A stretch of 64,000 nt of DNA, taken from Lachnospiraceae bacterium UBA3401. GTDB lineage: Bacteria > Bacillota > Clostridia > Lachnospirales > Lachnospiraceae. The position numbers and the translations under genes were made by a program. The notes under the pieces are model-generated. The model was given only the letters and a program-made list of their open reading frames with translations. It did not search any database and was not told the DNA's origin. This document shows positions 45,757 to 52,792 of this stretch, in pieces (position 1 is the first letter of the stretch; each line of letters opens with the position of its first letter). The stretch covers positions 6,378 to 70,377 of the forward strand of contig DEPD01000024.1 of NCBI GenBank assembly GCA_002358575.1. The letters are read 5' to 3'.

Positions 45757-46830
45757 TTACTCAAATCTTCCCTTAAAATCTGTTGTGGCACAGTCTGTCA
45801 ATGGAAACTTCACTCTGCAATTTTCTGCCGAAGATTTATAGATTGCAAGCACCAGCTCTAAAGCCTCTTTCCCGTCCATTGCCGTAACATATGGTTGTCT
45901 ATCATTTTTTACTGCATTAATGACATCCGCATATAGCGGTGTATGACCATACCCATATACATTGGGTGGATTTTCGTGAAATCTTTTCTTTACTTGTGTT
46001 GGATCGTCTAACAAGTCCGAAAAACTCCACTCCTCTATTACATTCACAGACTGTCCACCAGCTTTCACAGTGCCTTTTTCGCCAAATATGTACAGTGTTT
46101 CTTCAAGATTTTTGGGATAAATATTTGTTGTGCCTTCTACAATTCCATAACTTCCATTTTTAAATTTAACTAGGGCAATTCCTAAGTCCTCTGCCTCAAT
46201 ATAGTTGTGATTTAACTTGTCTGTCATGCCGACTACTTCATCTATCTCGCTACCCATCATCCAACGGAGCAAATCGATATTGTGAATACACTGATTCATA
46301 AGAGCTCCTCCATCCTGCTCCCATGTTCCTCTCCATGCTGCGCGATCATAATACGCATGATCCCTGCACCACCTAATATGTGCTGCCCCATAAAAGAGTC
46401 TTCCAAAGCGATGCATATCAATTGCCTCTCTTATAATCTGTACTGACTTATTAAAACGGTTTTGATGGCATGCACTGACTTTTACATGATGCTTAATCGA
46501 AGCAGAGATAATAGCATTCGCATCTTGAATGGATAATGCAATTGGTTTCTCAATAATACAGTTAATACCTCTTTCTATACAGTCGAGCGCAATCTGCGCA
46601 TGCTTTCCACTTTCTGTACAGATTGCTACTAACTCAGGTTTTTCTTTTTCAATCATTTCAATATAGTCTGTATATTGTTTTACCGCATCACCTAGTTTAA
46701 ACTTCAATGCTTTATCTGCCATACAGGCAGAATCAATATCACAGATTGCTATAATCTCCAATTCATTGTTTTGCGCGGCGGCTATGTGATTGGGCGAAAT
46801 CCTTCCACAGCCAATTAATGCATACCTCAT
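45757..46830 (-). CDS. wbpB: UDP-N-acetyl-2-amino-2-deoxyglucuronate dehydrogenase (WbpB/WlbA-like)
   Basis: A 357-residue Gfo/Idh/MocA oxidoreductase that oxidises C3 of UDP-GlcNAcA to a ketone. N-terminal NAD fold YALIGCGRISPNHIAAAQ, conserved CIIEKPIALSIQDANAI (the EKP motif) and C-domain WRGTWEQDGGALMNQCIHNIDLLRWMMG, which is typical of WlbA orthologues outside Pseudomonas. NAD-dependent; glutamate/2-oxoglutarate links it to WbpE. First of three pathway genes in sequence. Its substrate is made by WbpA, missing from this window. Confidence 0.9.
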   Translation of the reverse strand: MRYALIGCGRISPNHIAAAQNNELEIIAICDIDSACMADKALKFKLGDAVKQYTDYIEMIEKEKPELVAICTESGKHAQIALDCIERGINCIIEKPIALSIQDANAIISASIKHHVKVSACHQNRFNKSVQIIREAIDMHRFGRLFYGAAHIRWCRDHAYYDRAAWRGTWEQDGGALMNQCIHNIDLLRWMMGSEIDEVVGMTDKLNHNYIEAEDLGIALVKFKNGSYGIVEGTTNIYPKNLEETLYIFGEKGTVKAGGQSVNVIEEWSFSDLLDDPTQVKKRFHENPPNVYGYGHTPLYADVINAVKNDRQPYVTAMDGKEALELVLAIYKSSAENCRVKFPLTDCATTDFKGRFE

Positions 46831-46845
46831 AACATATTCTCTCCC

Positions 46846-48207
46846 CTATTTTTCTATTCGGTTCATTATTTTTATTAACCTTTTGCTCAAATTCCTATAA
46901 TCATATTTGCGAAGCTCATTTTTATCTGGCCTGTATTCTATTTTTCCTGTCTCTACAAATTCTTTATATAATCCACATAGATAAGCATACAACTTTTCAT
47001 AATCATCTTTTTTGTGTGCATCTTCATAAGCGATTCCCAAATTCGTATTTCTAATAATATCTGCCAATTCACTATGCTCTATATCTCCCATTACAATTGC
47101 TATAATAGGTCTTTGGGCAGACATATATTCCAATGCTTTTCCGGTAATAACACCGCCCTGACTACTTTGGTAATCATAAGAAGCCACAAGCAAAATATCC
47201 GACTGCTGTTGAAGCTGCAGCGCCTCCTTATGTGACAATTTTCCATGTGTAATACAGTTTTTTCCAAGTGCATATTTTTGTGCTTGATTTTTAAAAATTT
47301 CATATGCTGGAGCATTTCCTGCATAATGAAATTCCAGTGTGTCTTCCTCAATATCTCCCTTATTAATTGCTTCTCTAATGATTTCAAATAATATCGATAA
47401 GTCTCGAATCCCTCCATACATAGAACCAGTATATGTAAATACCAGCTTAGATGTGTTAAGCCTTTCCACACTTAAATTTTCTCGGTCTGATATATCATAC
47501 CCATTTGTTAGACAGTGTACTTTTTTTCTATATTTTGAAGGAACTCTCCTACATATTCCCTTTGACACGCCTAAAATACAGTCTGCATTCTTCCAAATCT
47601 GTTTCTCATATAGTTTTGCAATCCAGCTCACATAACAAGGAGTAAATTTATATCGATAAACTGCATCACGAATATCAAATATCCAAGGTGTCTCTTTATG
47701 ATATTTATGAAAATACTGTCCAGCAAACAGACTGAATGCATCCCCGTATGAAGTAATCACATAATCAAAATTCTTACAATGCCTTAAAATCTTTTTGATG
47801 TGTAAGAATAAATCATACTGTTTTATCAATCCCACTATATAATCTAAACTTCCGAGAAAAGGATATGCCGTTTCAAACGGATAAAACTCCAAATTTCCAG
47901 TCTTTGGATTTATCCGATATCGATTATCTAAATTATCAAACCTCTTTTTCTTATATGGCTGAATGATTTCATTATATTTTTTATAGAATCTTTTATAGAA
48001 TTCAGATTGATATGCATAATATACCTTTATATTTTCTGTGTCCTTTTTAAGAATTTCATCCTCTGCAGCAGTGTCTTTCTTTTCCGCTATAACCTGTACT
48101 TCGTATCCACTCTGTCTCAAATACTTTGCCAGTTTGCTCGTCCTGACAGCCGCAATTGTATTATCCGGCGCGAAATAATTGCATATTAGCAATATGTTCT
48201 TTTTCAT
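46846..48207 (-). CDS. GT4-type glycosyltransferase
   Basis: A 453-residue GT-B glycosyltransferase. N-domain ILLICNYFAPDNTIAAVR and KLAKYLRQSGYEVQVI; C-domain LVFTYTGSMYGGIRDLSILF, CITHGKLSHKEALQLQQQS and GVITGKALEYMSAQRPI (the conserved E-x7-E). It is likely the transferase for the diamino uronate made next door, because it leads the four-gene insert that splits the glycerophosphotransferase-like gene. No membrane segment visible. Confidence 0.88.
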   Translation of the reverse strand: MKKNILLICNYFAPDNTIAAVRTSKLAKYLRQSGYEVQVIAEKKDTAAEDEILKKDTENIKVYYAYQSEFYKRFYKKYNEIIQPYKKKRFDNLDNRYRINPKTGNLEFYPFETAYPFLGSLDYIVGLIKQYDLFLHIKKILRHCKNFDYVITSYGDAFSLFAGQYFHKYHKETPWIFDIRDAVYRYKFTPCYVSWIAKLYEKQIWKNADCILGVSKGICRRVPSKYRKKVHCLTNGYDISDRENLSVERLNTSKLVFTYTGSMYGGIRDLSILFEIIREAINKGDIEEDTLEFHYAGNAPAYEIFKNQAQKYALGKNCITHGKLSHKEALQLQQQSDILLVASYDYQSSQGGVITGKALEYMSAQRPIIAIVMGDIEHSELADIIRNTNLGIAYEDAHKKDDYEKLYAYLCGLYKEFVETGKIEYRPDKNELRKYDYRNLSKRLIKIMNRIEK

Positions 48208-48218
48208 ACATTCACCTG

Positions 48219-49169
48219 CTATAAATAGTCCTCTTTTCTTGTATTTAATACCTTGTCAATCTTAGGAGAACCTAATCCCAAAATTTTTTCATCTAAATAT
48301 TTTTTTGCTGCGTCACTATGGTCATTTGCAGCATCTAATAAAACTTTGATATATATCTGCTTCATATCCTCGGACTGAACAACTACCTTATCCGCATTAT
48401 ACACTCCAGGCACTGTGCAAAAATGTTTCATGCCATCTATTCTGTTCTTGTCATCAGGTCTGATTTCATCTAGGACAAAATATGGTATATAGATTAGTTT
48501 GTCTGTAAACTTCTTTAAATTTTCAGAATAAAAAAAAGGATGTACGCTTGTCACAAAGTTCATTGAATCGTACGGATTATGGATATATATCATATCTGGT
48601 CTTCTATTTTCAAAATCATAATCTTCGTACTTTGTGATTGGCACATAATTCGGATACTGATTGCCTTCATAATGCATCTCCCGAAAACTCCCGTCAGGAT
48701 TTTTATCAAAGTATGGTATCGGAATTACATAAGCATTACAATTTGGGTCTGCATCCGCTGCCTTCCACACACTTTCTAAGCTATCCCACATACTTGCCTT
48801 ATAAGGCAGAAAAATCGCTTCTTTTTTGATTAAAATGTCATTTTTAACGCTATTAGTAACTTTAATTAACTTCTGTCTCAATTGTTTATATATTTTATTT
48901 GCACTATTTTCTTTTGCATTCTCTTTCAGTTTTTGATGTATCTGATAAATAAGTTCACAGTAGTCTTCTAACAGCGAAACAGTTGGATGTCCTTCTCCTT
49001 CTGTGTTCTCAATGAGAGTGCCTAGGGTAAGCCCACCCGCTTGACAGTCTTCCAAAAGCTCACACGCAAGCTGAATACTGTTCTGTTCAATATATAATTT
49101 AATTTGCTCATGAGCCTCTTCCATCTGGCTGATAAGTTCTTCTGCCTGCTGTTTCTGTACTTTTCTCAT
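48219..49169 (-). CDS. N-terminal half of a split CDP-glycerol glycerophosphotransferase-like protein
   Basis: A 316-residue product. A coiled-coil start (VQKQQAEELISQMEEAHEQI) is followed by VFLPYKASMWD-like FLPYKASMWDSLESVWKAA, VIPIPYFDKNPDGSFREMHY, RRPDMIYIHNPYDSMNFVT and LGLGSPKIDKVLNTRKEDYL, then stop. In intact relatives the chain goes on with an IPxxWxxxI stretch, which is exactly what opens the gene at 42482-44071 (IFPNNWKEIV). So the two are halves of one gene separated by 4.1 kb. Ribosome site AAAGGA. Confidence 0.83.
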   Translation of the reverse strand: MRKVQKQQAEELISQMEEAHEQIKLYIEQNSIQLACELLEDCQAGGLTLGTLIENTEGEGHPTVSLLEDYCELIYQIHQKLKENAKENSANKIYKQLRQKLIKVTNSVKNDILIKKEAIFLPYKASMWDSLESVWKAADADPNCNAYVIPIPYFDKNPDGSFREMHYEGNQYPNYVPITKYEDYDFENRRPDMIYIHNPYDSMNFVTSVHPFFYSENLKKFTDKLIYIPYFVLDEIRPDDKNRIDGMKHFCTVPGVYNADKVVVQSEDMKQIYIKVLLDAANDHSDAAKKYLDEKILGLGSPKIDKVLNTRKEDYL

Positions 49170-49249
49170 CTTTTACTTCCTTTATGCATTTATAAAAATT
49201 GCAATACTAAGTTTTTTATCATAAGCATTAGCTGAGCGCCTCTGCGCCT

Positions 49250-49331
49250 GTTTATTTTTCCATCACTGTAAAATAAACTTCGCTCCGCATAAGGCTGCGG
49301 TCCTGGCATACCAGAAAGTCTGTCAAAGACT
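49250..49331 (+). other. Cluster of short hairpins in the gap 49170-49370
   Basis: Four inverted repeats follow one another: GTTTATTTT/AAAATAAAC (49250-49278, 9 bp), CCGCA/TGCGG (49285-49300), CTGG/CCAG (49303-49314) and AGTCT/AGACT (49317-49331). They lie just before the three-hairpin repeat. No protein-coding signal is seen. The first hairpin could be a terminator for either strand. Confidence 0.5.
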
Positions 49332-49370
49332 TAGACAATGCCGTTTGTTGCCTTTATGAACTGATTTTAT

Positions 49371-49493
49371 ACTGAACGGCAAAAACATTTGCCGTTCAGT
49401 TGCGCCAGCCGCACGCCGCAAAGCGGCAATTTTCCTCTGTGCGGCTGTGTGCATCGCTTATACTGAGCGGTCAGTCTTTTTGACCACCAGTAT
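49371..49493 (+). repeat. Three-hairpin intergenic repeat, copy B (best-formed copy)
   Basis: Hairpin 1: ACTGAACGGCAAA (49371-49383) with TTTGCCGTTCAGT (49388-49400), perfect 13 bp. Block 2: outer stem CAGCCGCAC/GTGCGGCTG (49406-49414, 49439-49447), inner hairpin GCCGC-AAA-GCGGC (49415-49427), and a single-stranded AATTTTCCTCT. Hairpin 3: ATACTG/CAGTAT with inner GGTCA/TGACC (49460-49493). Copy A aligns on the opposite strand. No terminator tail. Confidence 0.85.
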
Positions 49494-49550
49494 AATACAA
49501 CATCGCCCACAATATTATTAATGTACTCCCCTGTGATCCTGACGATGTAC

Positions 49551-49637
49551 TGTACTGACTGCACCCCAAAGATGCCTTCAATACAGCACACCTGGTAAAA
49601 CCTCTCCTGAAATCATCACAAGAAATTCATTCTCAGG
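49551..49637 (-). ncRNA. Structured RNA region directly after the TnpB-like gene (possible guide-RNA scaffold)
   Basis: Minus-strand sequence just beyond the stop of the TnpB-like gene folds into three parts: CCTGAGAAT...ATTTCAGG (49606-49637), GGTTTTACC (49594-49602), and a long hairpin TGTATTGA-AG-GCATC with GGTGC-AG-TCAGTACA (49551-49585). TnpB proteins use an RNA encoded at this place, with the guide at its 3' end. The guide would lie below 49551, before the three-hairpin repeat. Structure seen, function inferred. Confidence 0.55.
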
Positions 49638-49657
49638 TTCATACTTTTAACCTTAAT

Positions 49658-51004
49658 TTATAATTCTTTTGCTGTGTTATATTTGCTTTCAATATTTTTT
49701 GCGCCATTTAGGGATATCGAGGCTTTGTATCCACACTTTGGACATTGAAAGCCTTCCTGCGTTCTTTTCCCTTCTGCACCACAGCAGGAACATATACTGC
49801 CTGTCCCTTTGGAATTAATCTCTATCAAATCAATGGAATGAACGCGGCATTTATAAGACAATCGTTCCCTGATATATCCATTAAAGCTTCTTGTCATTTT
49901 CCTGTTTGCAGACTTTGACGGAAGTTTTGTTTTATTCACTGTTAGAGGTCTAGTAATGACAATTTTGGCTGGTTTCTCAGACGCAAGCATTCTGTTAATC
50001 TCTGTATTAATAAATATCTCTGTCCTTGCCCGTTCCTTATCCTTATGTTTCTTATATTTTTCTGTACCAAGATTATGCTCTTCTATATTATCTGCCTTTT
50101 CCTTATTTCCCAATTCTATATTGTGCTGATATTCTGAACGTATTTTTGCCCGCTTTCTGTTCTTGTCTTCCAAACGCTGTGTTTCTGTGAACGTTATGCT
50201 GCCTAATGCCTGTCCATAAATATTTCCATTCGACAAGGTAAACATATCCCGATACCCGATGTGCACATAAATTGTATTGTTATAATCTGCATGTTTCCTA
50301 ATTTTCGTTTCTACAGGAAGTGCGAGCGCAGCATAATCTTTTCTGATACAAAACCGTATTTGACGCTTGCATATATTTTTGTCTTTCAGTGGAATTTCTA
50401 TCCTGCGTCCTGATGTTCTTGACGCAATAAAAATTGCACCATTTTTATAAGTATAGCCGCAGCGTGCAATACTGAAATAATCTGTGCTTACAGACTCTAA
50501 TTTTGTCAAATATTTTCTTGTCAATCTACATAGCAGGCGATTTAGATGTTCCACATCAATATCAAGTTCTTTTGCTTTGTTTGGCATTTCATATTCTTCA
50601 TGGTTTAAAACCGCGGAATAAATATTATCCAGCTTTAAAACTGTCCGCAGATAAATACGGTCATCAGCACTTAGGTTTTCATTTGCTGTAATCAGTGTCC
50701 GCAGCTTATTTTTTAACATTCCCCACATCGTTTTTATATCGGAAACAGCATCCACCACAGCAGGTGAAAAATACGCTGATGGCAATTTTAATTGTGTTCT
50801 GATTCCGCTGGCACGCACTTCACCCATAATGTCAAATGCAGGTGTAAGACGATTCAAGCTGCCAATACCAGAATACCTGTTATATACATACTTTTTTATC
50901 TTACTGTAATCTAGAGCAATGCCCCTCAAAAACTCCATTGTTTCCTTAGGCAGAGTCTCACTATACTGCCAGACCGTTTTGGTGATGGTACTCTCTGCGG
51001 CCAT
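49658..51004 (-). CDS. TnpB-like protein with apparently inactivated RuvC nuclease
   Basis: A 448-residue relative of transposon-encoded RNA-guided nuclease TnpB. Architecture is complete: N-terminal helical/wedge part, RuvC-like part from about 244, and zinc ribbon Cys405, Cys408, Cys421, Cys424 (CSCCG...CPKCG). The three catalytic acids are replaced: His248 in IYVHIGYRDMFTLSNG (normally GIDxGY), Thr351 in KIVITRPLT (normally IVxENL), Ser431 in SISLNGAKNI (normally DADVNAAKNI). No internal stop or frameshift is seen, and AAAGGGGG precedes the ATG, so it looks maintained. Nuclease-dead TnpBs (TldR) are known RNA-guided repressors. No partner TnpA is present. Confidence 0.82.
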   Translation of the reverse strand: MAAESTITKTVWQYSETLPKETMEFLRGIALDYSKIKKYVYNRYSGIGSLNRLTPAFDIMGEVRASGIRTQLKLPSAYFSPAVVDAVSDIKTMWGMLKNKLRTLITANENLSADDRIYLRTVLKLDNIYSAVLNHEEYEMPNKAKELDIDVEHLNRLLCRLTRKYLTKLESVSTDYFSIARCGYTYKNGAIFIASRTSGRRIEIPLKDKNICKRQIRFCIRKDYAALALPVETKIRKHADYNNTIYVHIGYRDMFTLSNGNIYGQALGSITFTETQRLEDKNRKRAKIRSEYQHNIELGNKEKADNIEEHNLGTEKYKKHKDKERARTEIFINTEINRMLASEKPAKIVITRPLTVNKTKLPSKSANRKMTRSFNGYIRERLSYKCRVHSIDLIEINSKGTGSICSCCGAEGKRTQEGFQCPKCGYKASISLNGAKNIESKYNTAKEL

Positions 51005-51148
51005 TGTTCCCCCTTTAAATAACCCTTTTTTATGAACAAAACCTTACAGCATAATTGCTGCTTTTCGGATATACTTAATAATAAGATTTTTCGTGGATTC
51101 TTAAAGTCTGCGAAAAAACAGTACATATTTGATATACACGAAATTGCC

Positions 51149-52279
51149 TTATCTGGCTTGACCATAAATTTGACCATAAAATGCCGACAGACTATCCATA
51201 TATTTCCGTTTCGTATCCATAGATGGATGCACATAGCGATTTAATGTAATTTGTACATCTGAATGTCCCAGCATTTCGCTCAAACTTTTTACGTCCATAC
51301 CATTTTCAACACAGTTCGTAGAAAATGTATGACGCAGAATATGAAAATTTGTATCAGCCAGATTTGCTTCCTTTAATATCTTCTTAAATTGGTATTGCAT
51401 TGTTCTTGGCTCCATTGGTCTATCACTACCAAATACATATTTTTTACCATTATAAAATTTCATAAGCAGCTCCAATAATATGGCAGACAAAGGTATCTCA
51501 CGCCTGGAATGTTCACTTTTCGGTGCTGTTTCCATTAGGATTGTTTTTGTTTTGTGTCCTTCTACATAAAGACGTTGTACTGTCTGGTTTACCGTCAGAA
51601 GCTTATTTTCAAAATCAATATCTGTCCATTTTAATGCGCACAGTTCTCCCAAACGCAGTCCTGTGAACAGCACTAACAATACTGCCATTTTAAACAAATT
51701 CATTTCTTGATAAAGAACAGCCATCAACTGTTTTTGTTCACTCTTTGAAAGTACTTTTATAGGTTTATTGTGCATTTCTGAAACAGGTTTTTTCAAAGGA
51801 GTGATTGTCAGAGAATATTGAGCGGATGCAAATTTCAGGATCTGATTTAATACACAATAAACACTTTTTCGCACACTGTCTGACAAAGTATCAGAGAGTT
51901 TTTTATGCACAAAAAAATCTGTCATTTCAGATAAGAGAACATTTTCAAACATTTTTTCGATATGCTTTTGATAAACTAAGCTATATTTTATGTAAGTCGA
52001 ATGCTTTCTTTTTTTCTTGACTTGCATAAGCCAGTCTTGTGCAGTCTCTGCAAAAATAATTTTTTCTGAAATCTGTGTTTTGCAACTGCTTATTATTTTA
52101 TTGTTAGATTGACTTCTCAAAAGATTTTTCTTAAGGGTCAACTTTTCCCGCACTTCTTCATATGTCCTTCCATAAACAGAACAATAAACTTGTTTTTCCT
52201 TTTTCGCATTATATACTGAATAGCGCCCCTCCCAACGTCCATCTTTTCTTTTTCGAATGTTTTCTCCATGCCTTGCCAT
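51149..52279 (-). CDS. Tyrosine recombinase (phage/ICE-type integrase)
   Basis: A 376-residue site-specific recombinase. N-terminal AT-hook-like/arm-binding part RKDGRWEGRYSVYNAKKEKQ, SAM-like core-binding domain (about 55-150), and catalytic domain with Arg in FTGLRLGELCALKWTD, His-x2-Arg in FHILRHTFSTNCVENG, His in MLGHSDVQITLNRY and Tyr at the end of that motif. The triad looks intact. The start at 52279 follows AAAGGG. Near-identical 24-base repeats lie upstream (52320) and inside the last codons (51159). No other phage or conjugation gene is nearby, so it appears to be a remnant or a solo element. Confidence 0.9.
   Translation of the reverse strand: MARHGENIRKRKDGRWEGRYSVYNAKKEKQVYCSVYGRTYEEVREKLTLKKNLLRSQSNNKIISSCKTQISEKIIFAETAQDWLMQVKKKRKHSTYIKYSLVYQKHIEKMFENVLLSEMTDFFVHKKLSDTLSDSVRKSVYCVLNQILKFASAQYSLTITPLKKPVSEMHNKPIKVLSKSEQKQLMAVLYQEMNLFKMAVLLVLFTGLRLGELCALKWTDIDFENKLLTVNQTVQRLYVEGHKTKTILMETAPKSEHSRREIPLSAILLELLMKFYNGKKYVFGSDRPMEPRTMQYQFKKILKEANLADTNFHILRHTFSTNCVENGMDVKSLSEMLGHSDVQITLNRYVHPSMDTKRKYMDSLSAFYGQIYGQAR
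51159..51182 (-). repeat. Repeat at the 3' end of the integrase gene
   Basis: A 24-base tract (internally doubled unit, TTTGACCATAAA twice on the plus strand) that matches 52320-52343 at 21 of 24 positions in the same orientation. It encodes the last residues of the integrase (YGQIYGQAR). Confidence 0.7.
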
Positions 52280-52319
52280 AAGTTTTTCCCTTTCATAATT
52301 TTGAATCAATAGGGTTTTC

Positions 52320-52343
52320 TGACCCCAAATTTGACCCTAAAAT
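52320..52343 (-). repeat. Repeat upstream of the integrase gene
   Basis: Direct repeat of 51159-51182 (21 of 24), also made of a doubled GGTCAAATTT-type unit. Spaced 41 bases from the integrase start. Candidate arm-type integrase-binding or attachment site. Confidence 0.7.
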
Positions 52344-52419
52344 ACTTCTTTTTTCTCTTTTGCTGTAATAATTTTTGCGGGTTTACCAATGAAATCCAAC
52401 AGAAATTTTATAAAAATAC

Positions 52420-52448
52420 TTGTCACCTTTCATAGAATGTGCTAGAAT
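52420..52448 (+). promoter_or_regulatory. Extended -10 promoter for a plus-strand RNA
   Basis: TTGTCA (52420-52425), 17 bases, TAGAAT (52443-52448) preceded by TGC (extended -10). It points away from the integrase gene; no protein-coding gene lies downstream on this strand. Confidence 0.7.
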
Positions 52449-52454
52449 GAATTC

Positions 52455-52722
52455 CAGTTCAAGTCTTTTTGATGGCGTTACAAGTTGTTTTTTATTTCGC
52501 AGACTTTAAGAATCTACGATTGATTTTGATTCTACATAAAAGGTGCTGTCCTTTGCACCGCAAATCGACTATAAGAAGCTGCTCTTGCTTTTTATAGTAT
52601 TAATATTGTATATTGGAATAATGAAAGCGATTGAACTATTGAGTTTTAATACAGAAATCTGTTTAGATTTGTTTTTTCTTTTATCATTTACACCAAGCAT
52701 TTTTTGATGTTTGGTGTTTTTG
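52455..52722 (+). ncRNA. Unidentified non-coding RNA, about 270 nt
   Basis: A transcript bounded by the promoter at 52420 and a terminator at 52690. It lacks a convincing ORF. Successive stems: AAGTCT/AGACTT (52461-52506), AGAATC/GATTCT (52509-52533), GGTGC/GCACC (52542-52559), ACTATAA-AAGC/GCTT-TTATAGT (52568-52598), AAATCT/AGATTT (52655-52670). I could not match it to 6S, tmRNA, RNase P or SRP RNA. It fills the gap between integrase and tyrS. Confidence 0.6.
52690..52722 (+). terminator. Intrinsic terminator of the plus-strand RNA
   Basis: ACACCAAgCAT (52690-52700) pairs with ATGtTTGGTGT (52708-52718) apart from one mismatch, then TTTTTG. Confidence 0.75.
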
Positions 52723-52742
52723 TAATATTTTTAGAATTTTTA

Positions 52743-52784
52743 ACGCGCAGCAGGCAGGGAAAACTTTCCCTGCCTGCTGCGCGT
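52743..52784 (-). terminator. Perfect 20-bp hairpin past the tyrS stop (terminator-like, no T tract)
   Basis: ACGCGCAGCAGGCAGGGAAA (52743-52762) is exactly complementary to 52765-52784, with a 2-base loop. On neither strand does a proper run of Ts follow, so it may stop or protect tyrS RNA by strength alone. Confidence 0.65.
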
Positions 52785-52792
52785 CGTTACCT

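Noticed and set aside
49371..49591. A 74-residue minus-strand ORF over the repeat and RNA region
   Set aside because: Its frame runs through hairpin stems, lacks a ribosome site, and its copy in element A contains a stop codon. It is not a gene.
52441..52722. 6S RNA, tmRNA, RNase P or SRP RNA at this place
   Set aside because: Size and stems do not match: no long central-bubble hairpin for 6S, no tRNA-like ends or tag reading frame, no conserved P4-type core. Left as unassigned RNA.
18441..52784. Shared GCAGGGAA cores in the hairpins at 18441 and 52743 as another repeat family
   Set aside because: The likeness is limited to a short G-rich core of strong stem-loops; flanks do not align, so common ancestry is not supported.
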